A DNA stretch of 10,071 bases. Source: Microcaldota archaeon. GTDB taxonomy: Archaea; Micrarchaeota; Micrarchaeia; Micrarchaeales; Micrarchaeaceae. Position numbers and translations under genes: made by a program. This document shows positions 1-5,090 of this stretch, piece after piece. Each line of letters begins with the position of its first letter. The first letter of the stretch is position 1. The notes beneath the pieces were generated by a model. The model saw nothing but the letters and a program-made list of their open reading frames with translations. It was not told the origin of the DNA and made no database searches. The stretch spans positions 1 to 10,071 of the forward strand of contig JAGWFU010000018.1 in the NCBI GenBank assembly GCA_028867845.1, read 5' to 3'.

Positions 1-51
1 ATAAGACATACAGGGGGTTGTTGCGTAACCTGGCAGCGCGTCAGGCTCCAG

Positions 52-113
52 ATATTTAAAAACGGTTGAGCGCCTCGCGATGATGAGAATCTGGAAAGAC
101 CGAATATGAAGTA
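52..113 (+). other. tRNA-Trp intron (BHB-type)
   Basis: This stretch interrupts the anticodon loop between tRNA positions 37 (G51) and 38 (A114). Because A52 and A114 are identical, 53-114 is an equivalent reading. Archaeal introns are cut by the splicing endonuclease at a bulge-helix-bulge. Here the central helix would be 46-49 with 108-111, with one C-A mismatch, and the inner helix 53-56 with 103-106 (TATT/AATA), leaving T107 bulged. It is therefore a relaxed rather than canonical BHB. The TATTTAAAAA inside the intron resembles a TATA box but is probably just AT-rich intron sequence. Confidence 0.85.
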
Positions 114-119
114 ACCTGA
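80..119 (+). ncRNA. Possible box C/D guide RNA within the tRNA-Trp precursor
   Basis: ATGATGA at 80-86 is an exact match to the box C consensus RUGAUGA. CTGA at 116-119, already in the 3' exon, is an exact box D. CCGA at 100-103 could be an imperfect D'. Between them ATCTGGA (89-95) is perfectly complementary to 47-53, which covers the anticodon. Pre-tRNA-Trp introns of some Euryarchaeota are known to act as box C/D guides for 2'-O-methylation of positions 34 and 39. Counting five bases upstream of the D' candidate points to U33 rather than C34, so the register is off by one and no good box C' is visible. Treat this as suggestive only. Confidence 0.4.
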
Positions 120-170
120 AAATCAGGGTTCAAATCCCTGCAACCCCAAATCTTCTTATCAACGCACATC

Positions 171-1016
171 TCAGATGCCCAGGACCTTGTTCTCCTTCTT
201 GAAAAGAAAGGGTCTGAACAGCGCATAGAACAAGAACACCACAGCTGCGAATGGCAGATAGCCTAGGTATCCGGGCAGCGGCATCTCGAATAGCTTCATG
301 TTAGTTGCAAGAAGCGGTATGTTGTAGGTCCACTTCGAGAACGCGAGGAAGTTCCAGAACTCCCAGAAGAATCCCATTACTATACCTGCTGTGAAGAGCT
401 GAAATGTAATGCTCAATCTTCCCCTCCCCGCAAAATCTATCAGGCTGGGCCTTCCGAGAATCCTGTTAAGGGGGTCAAGCAGCAGGAAGGGGCCCACCCA
501 CACGAGCGGGAACCCTATCGCAGGATCCAGAGCGGGCAGCGCCGCCGCAAAGAGGCCGATAGCTACGAGCAGCATGAGGTACAGTGCTTTGCCCTTTCTG
601 GGCCTCTCTTTGCTCACGGTGTCGAAGCCGCCGTAGGCATTCACCGCCCTCAAGAGCGAGTAGGTGACGAGGACCGCTGGAATTATGGTGGCGAAGTCTA
701 TCAGGTGCACATGCCAGTTGTAGTTGGCGTACTGCCAGTAAGCTCCGACAAGGTTGTATCCCTCGAATATCAGCCAGAACGGTACTGAGAGCACGGCCAT
801 GAAAACGAACTCTCTGAAGTATGTGGTGAGCAGCGAGCGGCCGCTTATGCTGCGCACCATGCTGTCCACCAGCAGTATGTACCCGCCCCAGATTATCGGT
901 ATGTACCACCTCGCGAATGGCTGGACCACCAGGAAGAAGTTAGCAAACGCTAAAGCGATCAGAGCAATGCCTATGTAACCGTAGTACCTCAGCGCTATCT
1001 GTTTGAACTTGGACAA
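171..1016 (-). CDS. Polytopic membrane protein with internal duplication, function unknown
   Basis: A 281-residue integral membrane protein with roughly seven or eight hydrophobic segments and a basic C-terminal tail. The chain is a tandem duplication. Residues 38-97 and 169-231 share the order W-x-G-x-x-x-L-(V/L)-D, then R-x-x-x-G-R, then (F/W)-x-x-(F)-E-x-(Y/W)-N, then W-x-Y. The second half also has FEMPLPGYLGYLPFA at 243-257. That motif is familiar from uncharacterised bacterial and archaeal membrane proteins. The two-repeat layout with conserved polar residues in membrane segments recalls lycopene-cyclase-like proteins, but I cannot claim that function. The start is TTG: a stop codon lies four codons upstream, and a Shine-Dalgarno-like AAGGTGG sits 4 nt before the TTG. 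The gene is divergent from the DUF998-like gene. Confidence 0.85.
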   Translation of the reverse strand: MSKFKQIALRYYGYIGIALIALAFANFFLVVQPFARWYIPIIWGGYILLVDSMVRSISGRSLLTTYFREFVFMAVLSVPFWLIFEGYNLVGAYWQYANYNWHVHLIDFATIIPAVLVTYSLLRAVNAYGGFDTVSKERPRKGKALYLMLLVAIGLFAAALPALDPAIGFPLVWVGPFLLLDPLNRILGRPSLIDFAGRGRLSITFQLFTAGIVMGFFWEFWNFLAFSKWTYNIPLLATNMKLFEMPLPGYLGYLPFAAVVFLFYALFRPFLFKKENKVLGI

Positions 1017-1060
1017 GCAGCCACCTTACCCTCTGTGACGGAATTATGTCGGAGCCAAGA

Positions 1061-1074
1061 TTAATAATCCATAA
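1061..1074. promoter_or_regulatory. AT-rich TATA region between divergent membrane-protein genes
   Basis: TTAATAAT at 1061-1068 reads almost the same on both strands. On the plus strand it lies about 30 nt before ATG 1095, the spacing of a leaderless archaeal transcript. On the minus strand it would give a leader of about 20 nt before the TTG at 1016, which has a Shine-Dalgarno-like sequence. A shared bidirectional promoter is inferred. Confidence 0.5.
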
Positions 1075-1094
1075 TGCTAATCCGTAATGAGCAT

Positions 1095-1673
1095 ATGGAC
1101 ACTGCATCTTGCGACAGGATTGCGGCGGCGCTGATAATGGCAGCTGCGCTGGAGCTGGTGGCATGCATCATCGTGGCTCAGCACCTCTATCCAGGCTACA
1201 GCCTAAACAACAACTACATAAGCGACCTCGGCGTAGGCAACACCGCATCGCTTTTTAACACAGGGGTGGCAGGATTCGGCATCATGCTTGCAGTATCGTC
1301 GCTCTTCCTCTACCTATCTGGACGCCACCTCAGGGCACTCGGATTTCTTATCGCAGGCATAGGCGGATTTGGCGTAGGCGCGTTCCCCGAATCCACGGGC
1401 CTTCCCCACGTAATATCGGCAACAGTGGTCTTCGGATCAGTTGCGGTGATGGCGCTGCTATACATGAAGGTCTTCAAGGGCCCGATAAGGTACTACACCT
1501 GGGCATCAGGGCTGTTGGGCATCGGGATATTGGCACTCTTCATCCTCGGCCTCGTTGCAGGAGTACACCTAAACATAGGTCTTGGCAAGGGAGGATTCGA
1601 GGAGATACTTTTCTACAACGAGCTTCTGTGGGCGTTCGTGACAGGCACGCTGATGATGCTGAAGCGCATCTGA
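1095..1673 (+). CDS. DUF998-like multipass membrane protein
   Basis: A membrane protein of 192 residues from the chosen start, with about six hydrophobic helices. After the first helix it has YPGYSLNNNYISDLG, the hallmark of the DUF998 family: a short loop with a conserved N-Y-x-S-D-L-G. A later G-x-G-x-F-P-E loop is also typical. No catalytic function is established for the family. I prefer ATG 1095 over the in-frame ATG 1074 because the TATA-like box at 1061-1068 sits about 30 nt upstream, which would put transcription start at or just before 1095. ATG 1074 would lie upstream of that. The gene converges with the following minus-strand gene, with only 2 nt between stop codons, leaving no room for a separate terminator. 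Confidence 0.85.
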   Translation: MDTASCDRIAAALIMAAALELVACIIVAQHLYPGYSLNNNYISDLGVGNTASLFNTGVAGFGIMLAVSSLFLYLSGRHLRALGFLIAGIGGFGVGAFPESTGLPHVISATVVFGSVAVMALLYMKVFKGPIRYYTWASGLLGIGILALFILGLVAGVHLNIGLGKGGFEEILFYNELLWAFVTGTLMMLKRI

Positions 1674-1675
1674 GC

Positions 1676-2554
1676 TCAGGGCGGCGTGGTTATGTAGGTC
1701 AGGTTGGCCGTGCTGCTTATGGAGGTCTCGTTGACCGACATGTGTCCCCTCCCCTGGCTGTCGTTGAGATAGATGTACATGGTCAGCGGTATCCAGTAGT
1801 TATTGGATATGCAGGTCTGGAAAACCCCGTCCCAGTTCTGGCTCTGGTTCAGAGGCGTTATGGTCCCGTTTATGAAGGTGCAGGCCATCCCGTTCCACTC
1901 GCTCTGGTAGTAGCTCGTGTAGTTGACGTTGGTTATCTGGTCTATCTGGGTAAACTCGAGGTTGGATACAGCCGTCATGTTCAAGCCCCCTACATAGTTG
2001 GTGTGCTTGCACAAAACCTGGCCTCGATCCTGCCCTAGTATCGCGCCTATGTTGGTGCTCTCTATCGCGCTCACGTTGAGGTTGGTGCAAACTGAAGTGC
2101 CATTTGTGAGATTTGCATAGCTCACCATTATGTTGCCGTACGGCGCAAGGTCGGTGAGGTTGAAGTCGAACCTGTTCTGCCCCCTGTATTTTGCGGATAT
2201 TATGCTGACTGGGGAGCTGAACGTTGCAAGGAAGGAGAGGCCGCCTTGCCCTACTTCGGCCTTCAGGTCGCCTTTGTAGGCCACTGTCGTCTGCGGTATG
2301 CTGTTCACGTACTGCTGGCTCAGGTTTGCAAGCGCATAGAAGACGTTGCCCTGGCTGTGGTTCAACGCGGCAGAGATCTGGGGCAGTACCGTCTCGTTGG
2401 TCTCTGGAAGCAGAGCAGGATTGGCGGATATGTTGCTAGAGTTGGAATACTGTATTGCAGCCCCGGCCCCCACACCTACTATTATGACTATTACTGCTAT
2501 TACGCCCAATAGCTTGCCAAGGCCCATTCCCGCTACTAACTCAACGCCAGCCAC
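1676..2554 (-). CDS. Single-pass surface-anchored protein rich in N-glycosylation sequons
   Basis: Predicted 292 residues. A short N-terminus is followed by one strongly hydrophobic segment at about residues 12-35, a signal anchor. About 255 residues outside follow, rich in Asn, Ser and Thr. I count 16 N-x-S/T sequons, all after the membrane segment, and four cysteines that could form two disulfides. This is the pattern of a glycosylated archaeal cell-surface protein. No known enzymatic domain is recognised. The start used is GTG 2554. A TATA-like CTAAAT on the minus strand near 2582-2590 would start transcription just before it. ATG at 2527 (residue 10) is a real alternative that keeps the whole membrane segment. 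Neither has a strong Shine-Dalgarno sequence. Confidence 0.8.
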   Translation of the reverse strand: MAGVELVAGMGLGKLLGVIAVIVIIVGVGAGAAIQYSNSSNISANPALLPETNETVLPQISAALNHSQGNVFYALANLSQQYVNSIPQTTVAYKGDLKAEVGQGGLSFLATFSSPVSIISAKYRGQNRFDFNLTDLAPYGNIMVSYANLTNGTSVCTNLNVSAIESTNIGAILGQDRGQVLCKHTNYVGGLNMTAVSNLEFTQIDQITNVNYTSYYQSEWNGMACTFINGTITPLNQSQNWDGVFQTCISNNYWIPLTMYIYLNDSQGRGHMSVNETSISSTANLTYITTPP

Positions 2555-2570
2555 TTTACCACAAGTGGTA
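2551..2570 (-). promoter_or_regulatory. Palindrome / alternative hairpin at the start of the surface-protein gene
   Basis: TACCAC-AA-GTGGTA at 2557-2570 is a perfect 6-bp inverted repeat with a 2-nt spacer. It lies 3-16 nt upstream of the GTG start and over the expected transcription start, where a dimeric repressor could bind. An alternative pairing, CCACTT (2551-2556) with AAGTGG (2563-2568), would bury the GTG itself in an mRNA hairpin. Both readings are inference from sequence symmetry. Confidence 0.4.
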
Positions 2571-2634
2571 TTGGGTGAGCGGATTTAGAAGCTTTTCGCA
2601 GATGGCTCTGTCAAGGCGCGTGGAAAATTGGTCT

Positions 2635-2961
2635 TTATCCAGGCTTCTTATCGAACATCCCATCCAACTCATCAGATGTTGGATATTCCCTCAGGCTCTC
2701 CACAACCGAAGTTTTCCTAAGGATCTTTTCGGCGGGCTTCCCCTGCGGCCCTCCGGAATACTCGTCCCCAGAGAGTAACGATATCCTGTCGGTTATCGCG
2801 CGCCTCACAACCCCATTCTTCTCCCCTCCCCATAACTTATTCAGGGCATCAGTGTCGTGAATCTTAGCCAGCACCTCTATCTTCTGCTCAGGGGTCTTGG
2901 CCTCGTTAATCTGCTTTACCAGCAGCTCAAGCTTGTTACCATCATTTTGGATTGTTGACAT
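2635..2961 (-). CDS. Small HEAT-like helical protein, function unknown
   Basis: A 108-residue soluble, charged protein with no signal peptide, cysteine or membrane segment. Residues about 8-65 are helical. Within them the pattern I-x-D-T-D-A-L, then V-V-R-R-A-I-T-D-R-I, resembles one or two HEAT-type repeats (leucines on one helix, V-R-x-A on the next). HEAT repeats usually mediate protein binding. The C-terminal 40 residues are Pro/Gly/Lys-rich and likely disordered. The start chosen is ATG 2961, not the in-frame TTG 2970. A TATA-like TTTAAATA on the minus strand at about 2992-2999 lies 34 nt upstream and implies a very short leader. The gene runs the same way as the surface protein but has its own promoter. 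The family is otherwise unrecognised. Confidence 0.75.
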   Translation of the reverse strand: MSTIQNDGNKLELLVKQINEAKTPEQKIEVLAKIHDTDALNKLWGGEKNGVVRRAITDRISLLSGDEYSGGPQGKPAEKILRKTSVVESLREYPTSDELDGMFDKKPG

Positions 2962-2990
2962 ATTAACCAAAGAGATAAGTGAAATGGGTA

Positions 2991-3000
2991 ATATTTAAAC
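2991..3000 (-). promoter_or_regulatory. TATA-box promoter of the HEAT-like gene
   Basis: On the minus strand this reads GTTTAAATAT, close to the archaeal TATA consensus. It is centred about 34 nt upstream of ATG 2961, so transcription should begin within a few bases of the start codon. Confidence 0.6.
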
Positions 3001-3059
3001 GAATGGCCAACGCCGTCAATCGCCGGAAAATCCCATGGCTCACTTCCGCTATTCCTGCA

Positions 3060-4400
3060 TCATGTCGTCGAAACGCCGCTGATGGATGCCACACCCGCGT
3101 TGGTGACAACCAATACTGTATAAACACTGTTTCCGGGCAGGGTAAGATTGAGCCGCCCCCCGGCCAAGGAGAGCGTCCCGTTGTACGACAAAGTGGCTTC
3201 CCCTGCAGGCTGCAATTCATATCCTATGCCGCTGCCGCTCCTTGATACCGTGTCAGGGGACGGCATGCCGAGTGTGCCGTTCGGGTAAGCTATCAGACCC
3301 AGAGCGTCGAGATGGCCGAGCATAAAGTACATGTTGGCCCCCTTTACCGAGATTATCTCTGGCTGAATCTCTTCACTGCGCTGCTGGCGCATGCCTGGGC
3401 TCTGGTTGGGCAGCAGCAAGACCCCCCTCACAGTTATGCTCCTTGAACCGTTGTTGTCCAGCGTGACGCTCAGGCTCGTCCTGTTCTGCGAAGAGGAGAG
3501 CAACACGCCGGATACTTTTATAGTCGGATTGGCCCTGAAAAGCAGCGCCGCCTGGCTCGGCTTCAGCGGTGACCTGACCTGCCTCTCTATCATGCCCTGG
3601 TACTGCGTCCTTGTCATGCGCTCTCCCTGGCCCTCCGCGACCACAGCCTTTGCAGAGGGCAGCATGAGGAACAGCGTCGAGTTGTCGGTGTATATCGTGG
3701 TAACCACCGGCGAGAAGTCCAGCATCACCCCGTAGTTCGCCTTCACCGTACTGTTTCCAGATACGAAGGCGGTTATCTGCCTGCTTGCGGTGCTGACCGG
3801 ATAAGTCAGATTGTTCACCTCTATGCTCGCCGAGCTTATGTTGAACCGGACCGCGTCTATCCTGCTGTTGACCCTCATGCTGGCCCCGCCTATGACCTGG
3901 CTCTCGTTTATCAGGCTCATCAGGTCGAGCCTGCCGCTTGAGTTCATTGGTATCCAGGTGCCGTTGCCCGCTCCTCCCGTATGCACGCTAAGCGAGGAGT
4001 AATTTATGTAGAGGGCCTCTGTGCCGAACGGCACCTGCGGAGGGTCTGTTATGCTAACAGGAACGTAGGTGCTGCCCAACACGCCATAGGCGTACAGGTA
4101 TCCGATCAGCGCCAGGACACCCAGGCCCACAGCTATTGCAACCGCCATGTTGGCCCTGCTTGCCATCCTAACGCGTATATCCGAAATCGCTAGGCCGCTA
4201 GTATTGGCCAGCCTGTAGTATTTCCATTTCCTGACGTGGCTGTTCTTCTGCTCTATCACGCCAGCGTCCTCAAGGTCCTTAAGGTGCTTGCTCACAGTGG
4301 ATGGCGCAAGGCCCAGAGCCACGCTTATTACGCTGAGATTGTCCGTGCCCTCAGATATCAGCTTGAGTATCCTGTCCTTGGTGCTGCCGTGCTTGCTCAT
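3060..4400 (-). CDS. Membrane-anchored winged-helix regulator with DUF4382-like exterior domain
   Basis: A 446-residue chain in three parts. Residues 6-66 are an ArsR/MarR-like winged helix, with recognition helix APSTVSKHLKDLEDAGVI at 32-49 and a wing ending KWKYYRL. Residues about 84-106 are one transmembrane helix. The remaining 340 residues carry 14 N-x-S/T sequons and should face outside. Residues about 125-235 look like DUF4382: a strand-rich start, then G-R-L-D-L-M-S-L, an I-x-A-V-R-F-N-I strand, and a later L-D-F. The rest is beta-rich and unassigned. The likely role is a one-component sensor that binds DNA while embedded in the membrane, which is inferred from the domain order. The ATG has a TATA box 27-35 nt upstream, giving a leaderless mRNA. 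Repeats around that TATA box suggest autoregulation. Confidence 0.85.
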   Translation of the reverse strand: MSKHGSTKDRILKLISEGTDNLSVISVALGLAPSTVSKHLKDLEDAGVIEQKNSHVRKWKYYRLANTSGLAISDIRVRMASRANMAVAIAVGLGVLALIGYLYAYGVLGSTYVPVSITDPPQVPFGTEALYINYSSLSVHTGGAGNGTWIPMNSSGRLDLMSLINESQVIGGASMRVNSRIDAVRFNISSASIEVNNLTYPVSTASRQITAFVSGNSTVKANYGVMLDFSPVVTTIYTDNSTLFLMLPSAKAVVAEGQGERMTRTQYQGMIERQVRSPLKPSQAALLFRANPTIKVSGVLLSSSQNRTSLSVTLDNNGSRSITVRGVLLLPNQSPGMRQQRSEEIQPEIISVKGANMYFMLGHLDALGLIAYPNGTLGMPSPDTVSRSGSGIGYELQPAGEATLSYNGTLSLAGGRLNLTLPGNSVYTVLVVTNAGVASISGVSTT

Positions 4401-4413
4401 CCGATCGGTAAGA

Positions 4414-4455
4414 GTTCGCTTCCGACAATTATATAGCTTGCGAAACGGTTCGCTT
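4414..4455 (-). repeat. Direct repeats AAGCGAAC flanking the regulator's TATA box
   Basis: The 8-mer GTTCGCTT (AAGCGAAC on the transcribed strand) occurs at 4414-4421, between TATA and ATG, and again at 4448-4455, upstream of TATA. The copies are 34 nt apart. The upstream copy is part of a near-palindrome, GCGAAACGGTTCGC (4440-4453, 12 of 14 positions symmetric). Such an arrangement could be the operator of the winged-helix protein itself. Confidence 0.45.
4427..4436 (-). promoter_or_regulatory. TATA box of the membrane-anchored regulator gene
   Basis: Reads CTATATAATT on the minus strand, a near-ideal archaeal TATA box. Its position 27-36 nt before ATG 4400 predicts a leaderless transcript. 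Confidence 0.7.
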
Positions 4456-4469
4456 TTGGCTTCGTTTTT

Positions 4470-4497
4470 CCCTGATTAAAGACGAAACTGATCAGGG
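4470..4497. repeat. 7-bp inverted repeat over the Nudix stop codon
   Basis: CCCTGAT (4470-4476) and ATCAGGG (4491-4497) are perfectly complementary around a 14-nt loop. The repeat includes the Nudix gene's last codons and stop. On the minus strand it is followed by A-rich, not T-rich, sequence, so it is not a standard terminator. It may be an mRNA 3'-end hairpin or chance. Confidence 0.4.
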
Positions 4498-5000
4498 CGC
4501 CGAGTAAGATTCGCATAGTAGGATACGGCGGCAACTGTCTTCAGGTCCACTATCTGCCTGTTCTTTATCATCTGCAGCGCCTCCTTGAGGCTCACCCTGA
4601 GTACCTTTATGTTTTCATTCCTGTCGAGCGACCTCTCTCCTGCCTTGAGTTCAGTGGCTATGTAGAAGTGAGCCCACAGCCTGAGCGTGCCAGGGCTCTC
4701 CGCTAGCTTGGACACGAAAGTCATCTTGCCGGGCCTGTAGCCGGTCTCCTCTTCGAGCTCCCTAGCTGCAGCCTTGGCAGGCTGCTCCCCGTCCTCTATG
4801 TAGCCCGCGGGTATCTCGTACAGGTACCTACCGAGCACACCCCTGTACTGCCTCTCGAGTACGATGGTGTCCTTTCCGAGTATGGGCAGGATCACCACTA
4901 TGTCGCGCTTGCCAACGCAGTAGAGGTAGTAGCTCTTGCCCGCATTCCTTACCCTGATCTTCTCAACTGTCAGCCATCTGTTCCGGTAAACTATCGACAT
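4476..5000 (-). CDS. Nudix hydrolase, ADP-ribose pyrophosphatase-like
   Basis: A 174-residue cytoplasmic enzyme. The Nudix box is complete and matches GX5EX7REUXEEXGU, with G66, E72, R80-E81 and E84-E85-x-G87. These acidic residues bind Mg2+ for pyrophosphate hydrolysis. Two further features point to the ADP-ribose pyrophosphatase group: E-I-P-A-G just before the box, and a proline (P103, in ESPG) 16 residues after G87. The expected reaction is ADP-ribose to AMP and ribose 5-phosphate, removing a reactive breakdown product of NAD. Related nucleoside-diphosphate sugars are possible substrates. Length is typical. The ATG is the only start, because an in-frame TGA lies eight codons upstream. The gene is divergent from the decarboxylase gene across 90 nt. 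Confidence 0.9.
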   Translation of the reverse strand: MSIVYRNRWLTVEKIRVRNAGKSYYLYCVGKRDIVVILPILGKDTIVLERQYRGVLGRYLYEIPAGYIEDGEQPAKAAARELEEETGYRPGKMTFVSKLAESPGTLRLWAHFYIATELKAGERSLDRNENIKVLRVSLKEALQMIKNRQIVDLKTVAAVSYYANLTRRPDQFRL

Positions 5001-5044
5001 AAAATAGCCACAGCGCTTTCGTCATTAGTCGTTAGCGTCTAAAA

Positions 5045-5054
5045 TACTTAAAAG
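5045..5054 (-). promoter_or_regulatory. Possible TATA region for the Nudix gene
   Basis: Reads CTTTTAAGTA on the minus strand, about 50 nt before ATG 5000. It would give a leader of roughly 20 nt with no clear Shine-Dalgarno sequence. This is weaker than the other promoters here. Confidence 0.35.
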
Positions 5055-5060
5055 AAGGGT

Positions 5061-5068
5061 TATATAAA
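5061..5068 (+). promoter_or_regulatory. TATA box of the mevalonate-pathway operon
   Basis: TATATAAA is an ideal archaeal TATA box centred about 27 nt before ATG 5091, predicting a leaderless transcript covering the decarboxylase and, 8 nt beyond it, isopentenyl phosphate kinase. Confidence 0.75.
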
Positions 5069-5090
5069 CCCACTAACTATTGCTTTAAGG

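Larger units (their letters stand above)
14..148 (+). tRNA. tRNA-Trp (anticodon CCA) with an intron
   Basis: Reads tryptophan UGG codons. A full cloverleaf can be drawn. The acceptor stem is 14-20 with 141-147 (GGGGTTG/CAACCCC), with discriminator A148. The D stem is 23-26 with 36-39, and its loop carries G32-G33. The anticodon stem is 41-45 with 115-119. The anticodon CCA is at 48-50. The T stem is 124-128 with 136-140 around the loop TTCAAAT. The variable loop is only four bases, and A28 with T123 gives a normal Levitt-type pair. The anticodon arm closes only if about 62 nt are removed after position 37, the standard archaeal tRNA intron site. The 3' CCA is not encoded. The promoter would lie mostly outside the window. 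A T-rich stretch at 151-158 may serve for termination. Confidence 0.95.

Noticed and set aside
53..62. TATTTAAAAA as a promoter TATA box
   Set aside because: It lies inside the tRNA-Trp intron, and no plus-strand gene begins within the following 100 nt. AT-rich intron ends are common.
475..909. Minus-strand 144-codon frame
   Set aside because: It is in another frame of the duplicated membrane protein and gives an Arg/His/Cys-rich product typical of an out-of-frame reading in GC-rich coding DNA.
1628..2038. Plus-strand open frame of 136 codons
   Set aside because: It overlaps the end of the DUF998-like gene and runs opposite the surface-protein gene. Its product has no recognisable domain, and the minus-strand frame shows a signal anchor and sequons.
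4470..4497. Intrinsic terminator after the Nudix gene
   Set aside because: The hairpin is real on paper, but it is not followed by a T-run on the transcribed strand and it overlaps the stop codon. It is kept only as an inverted repeat.
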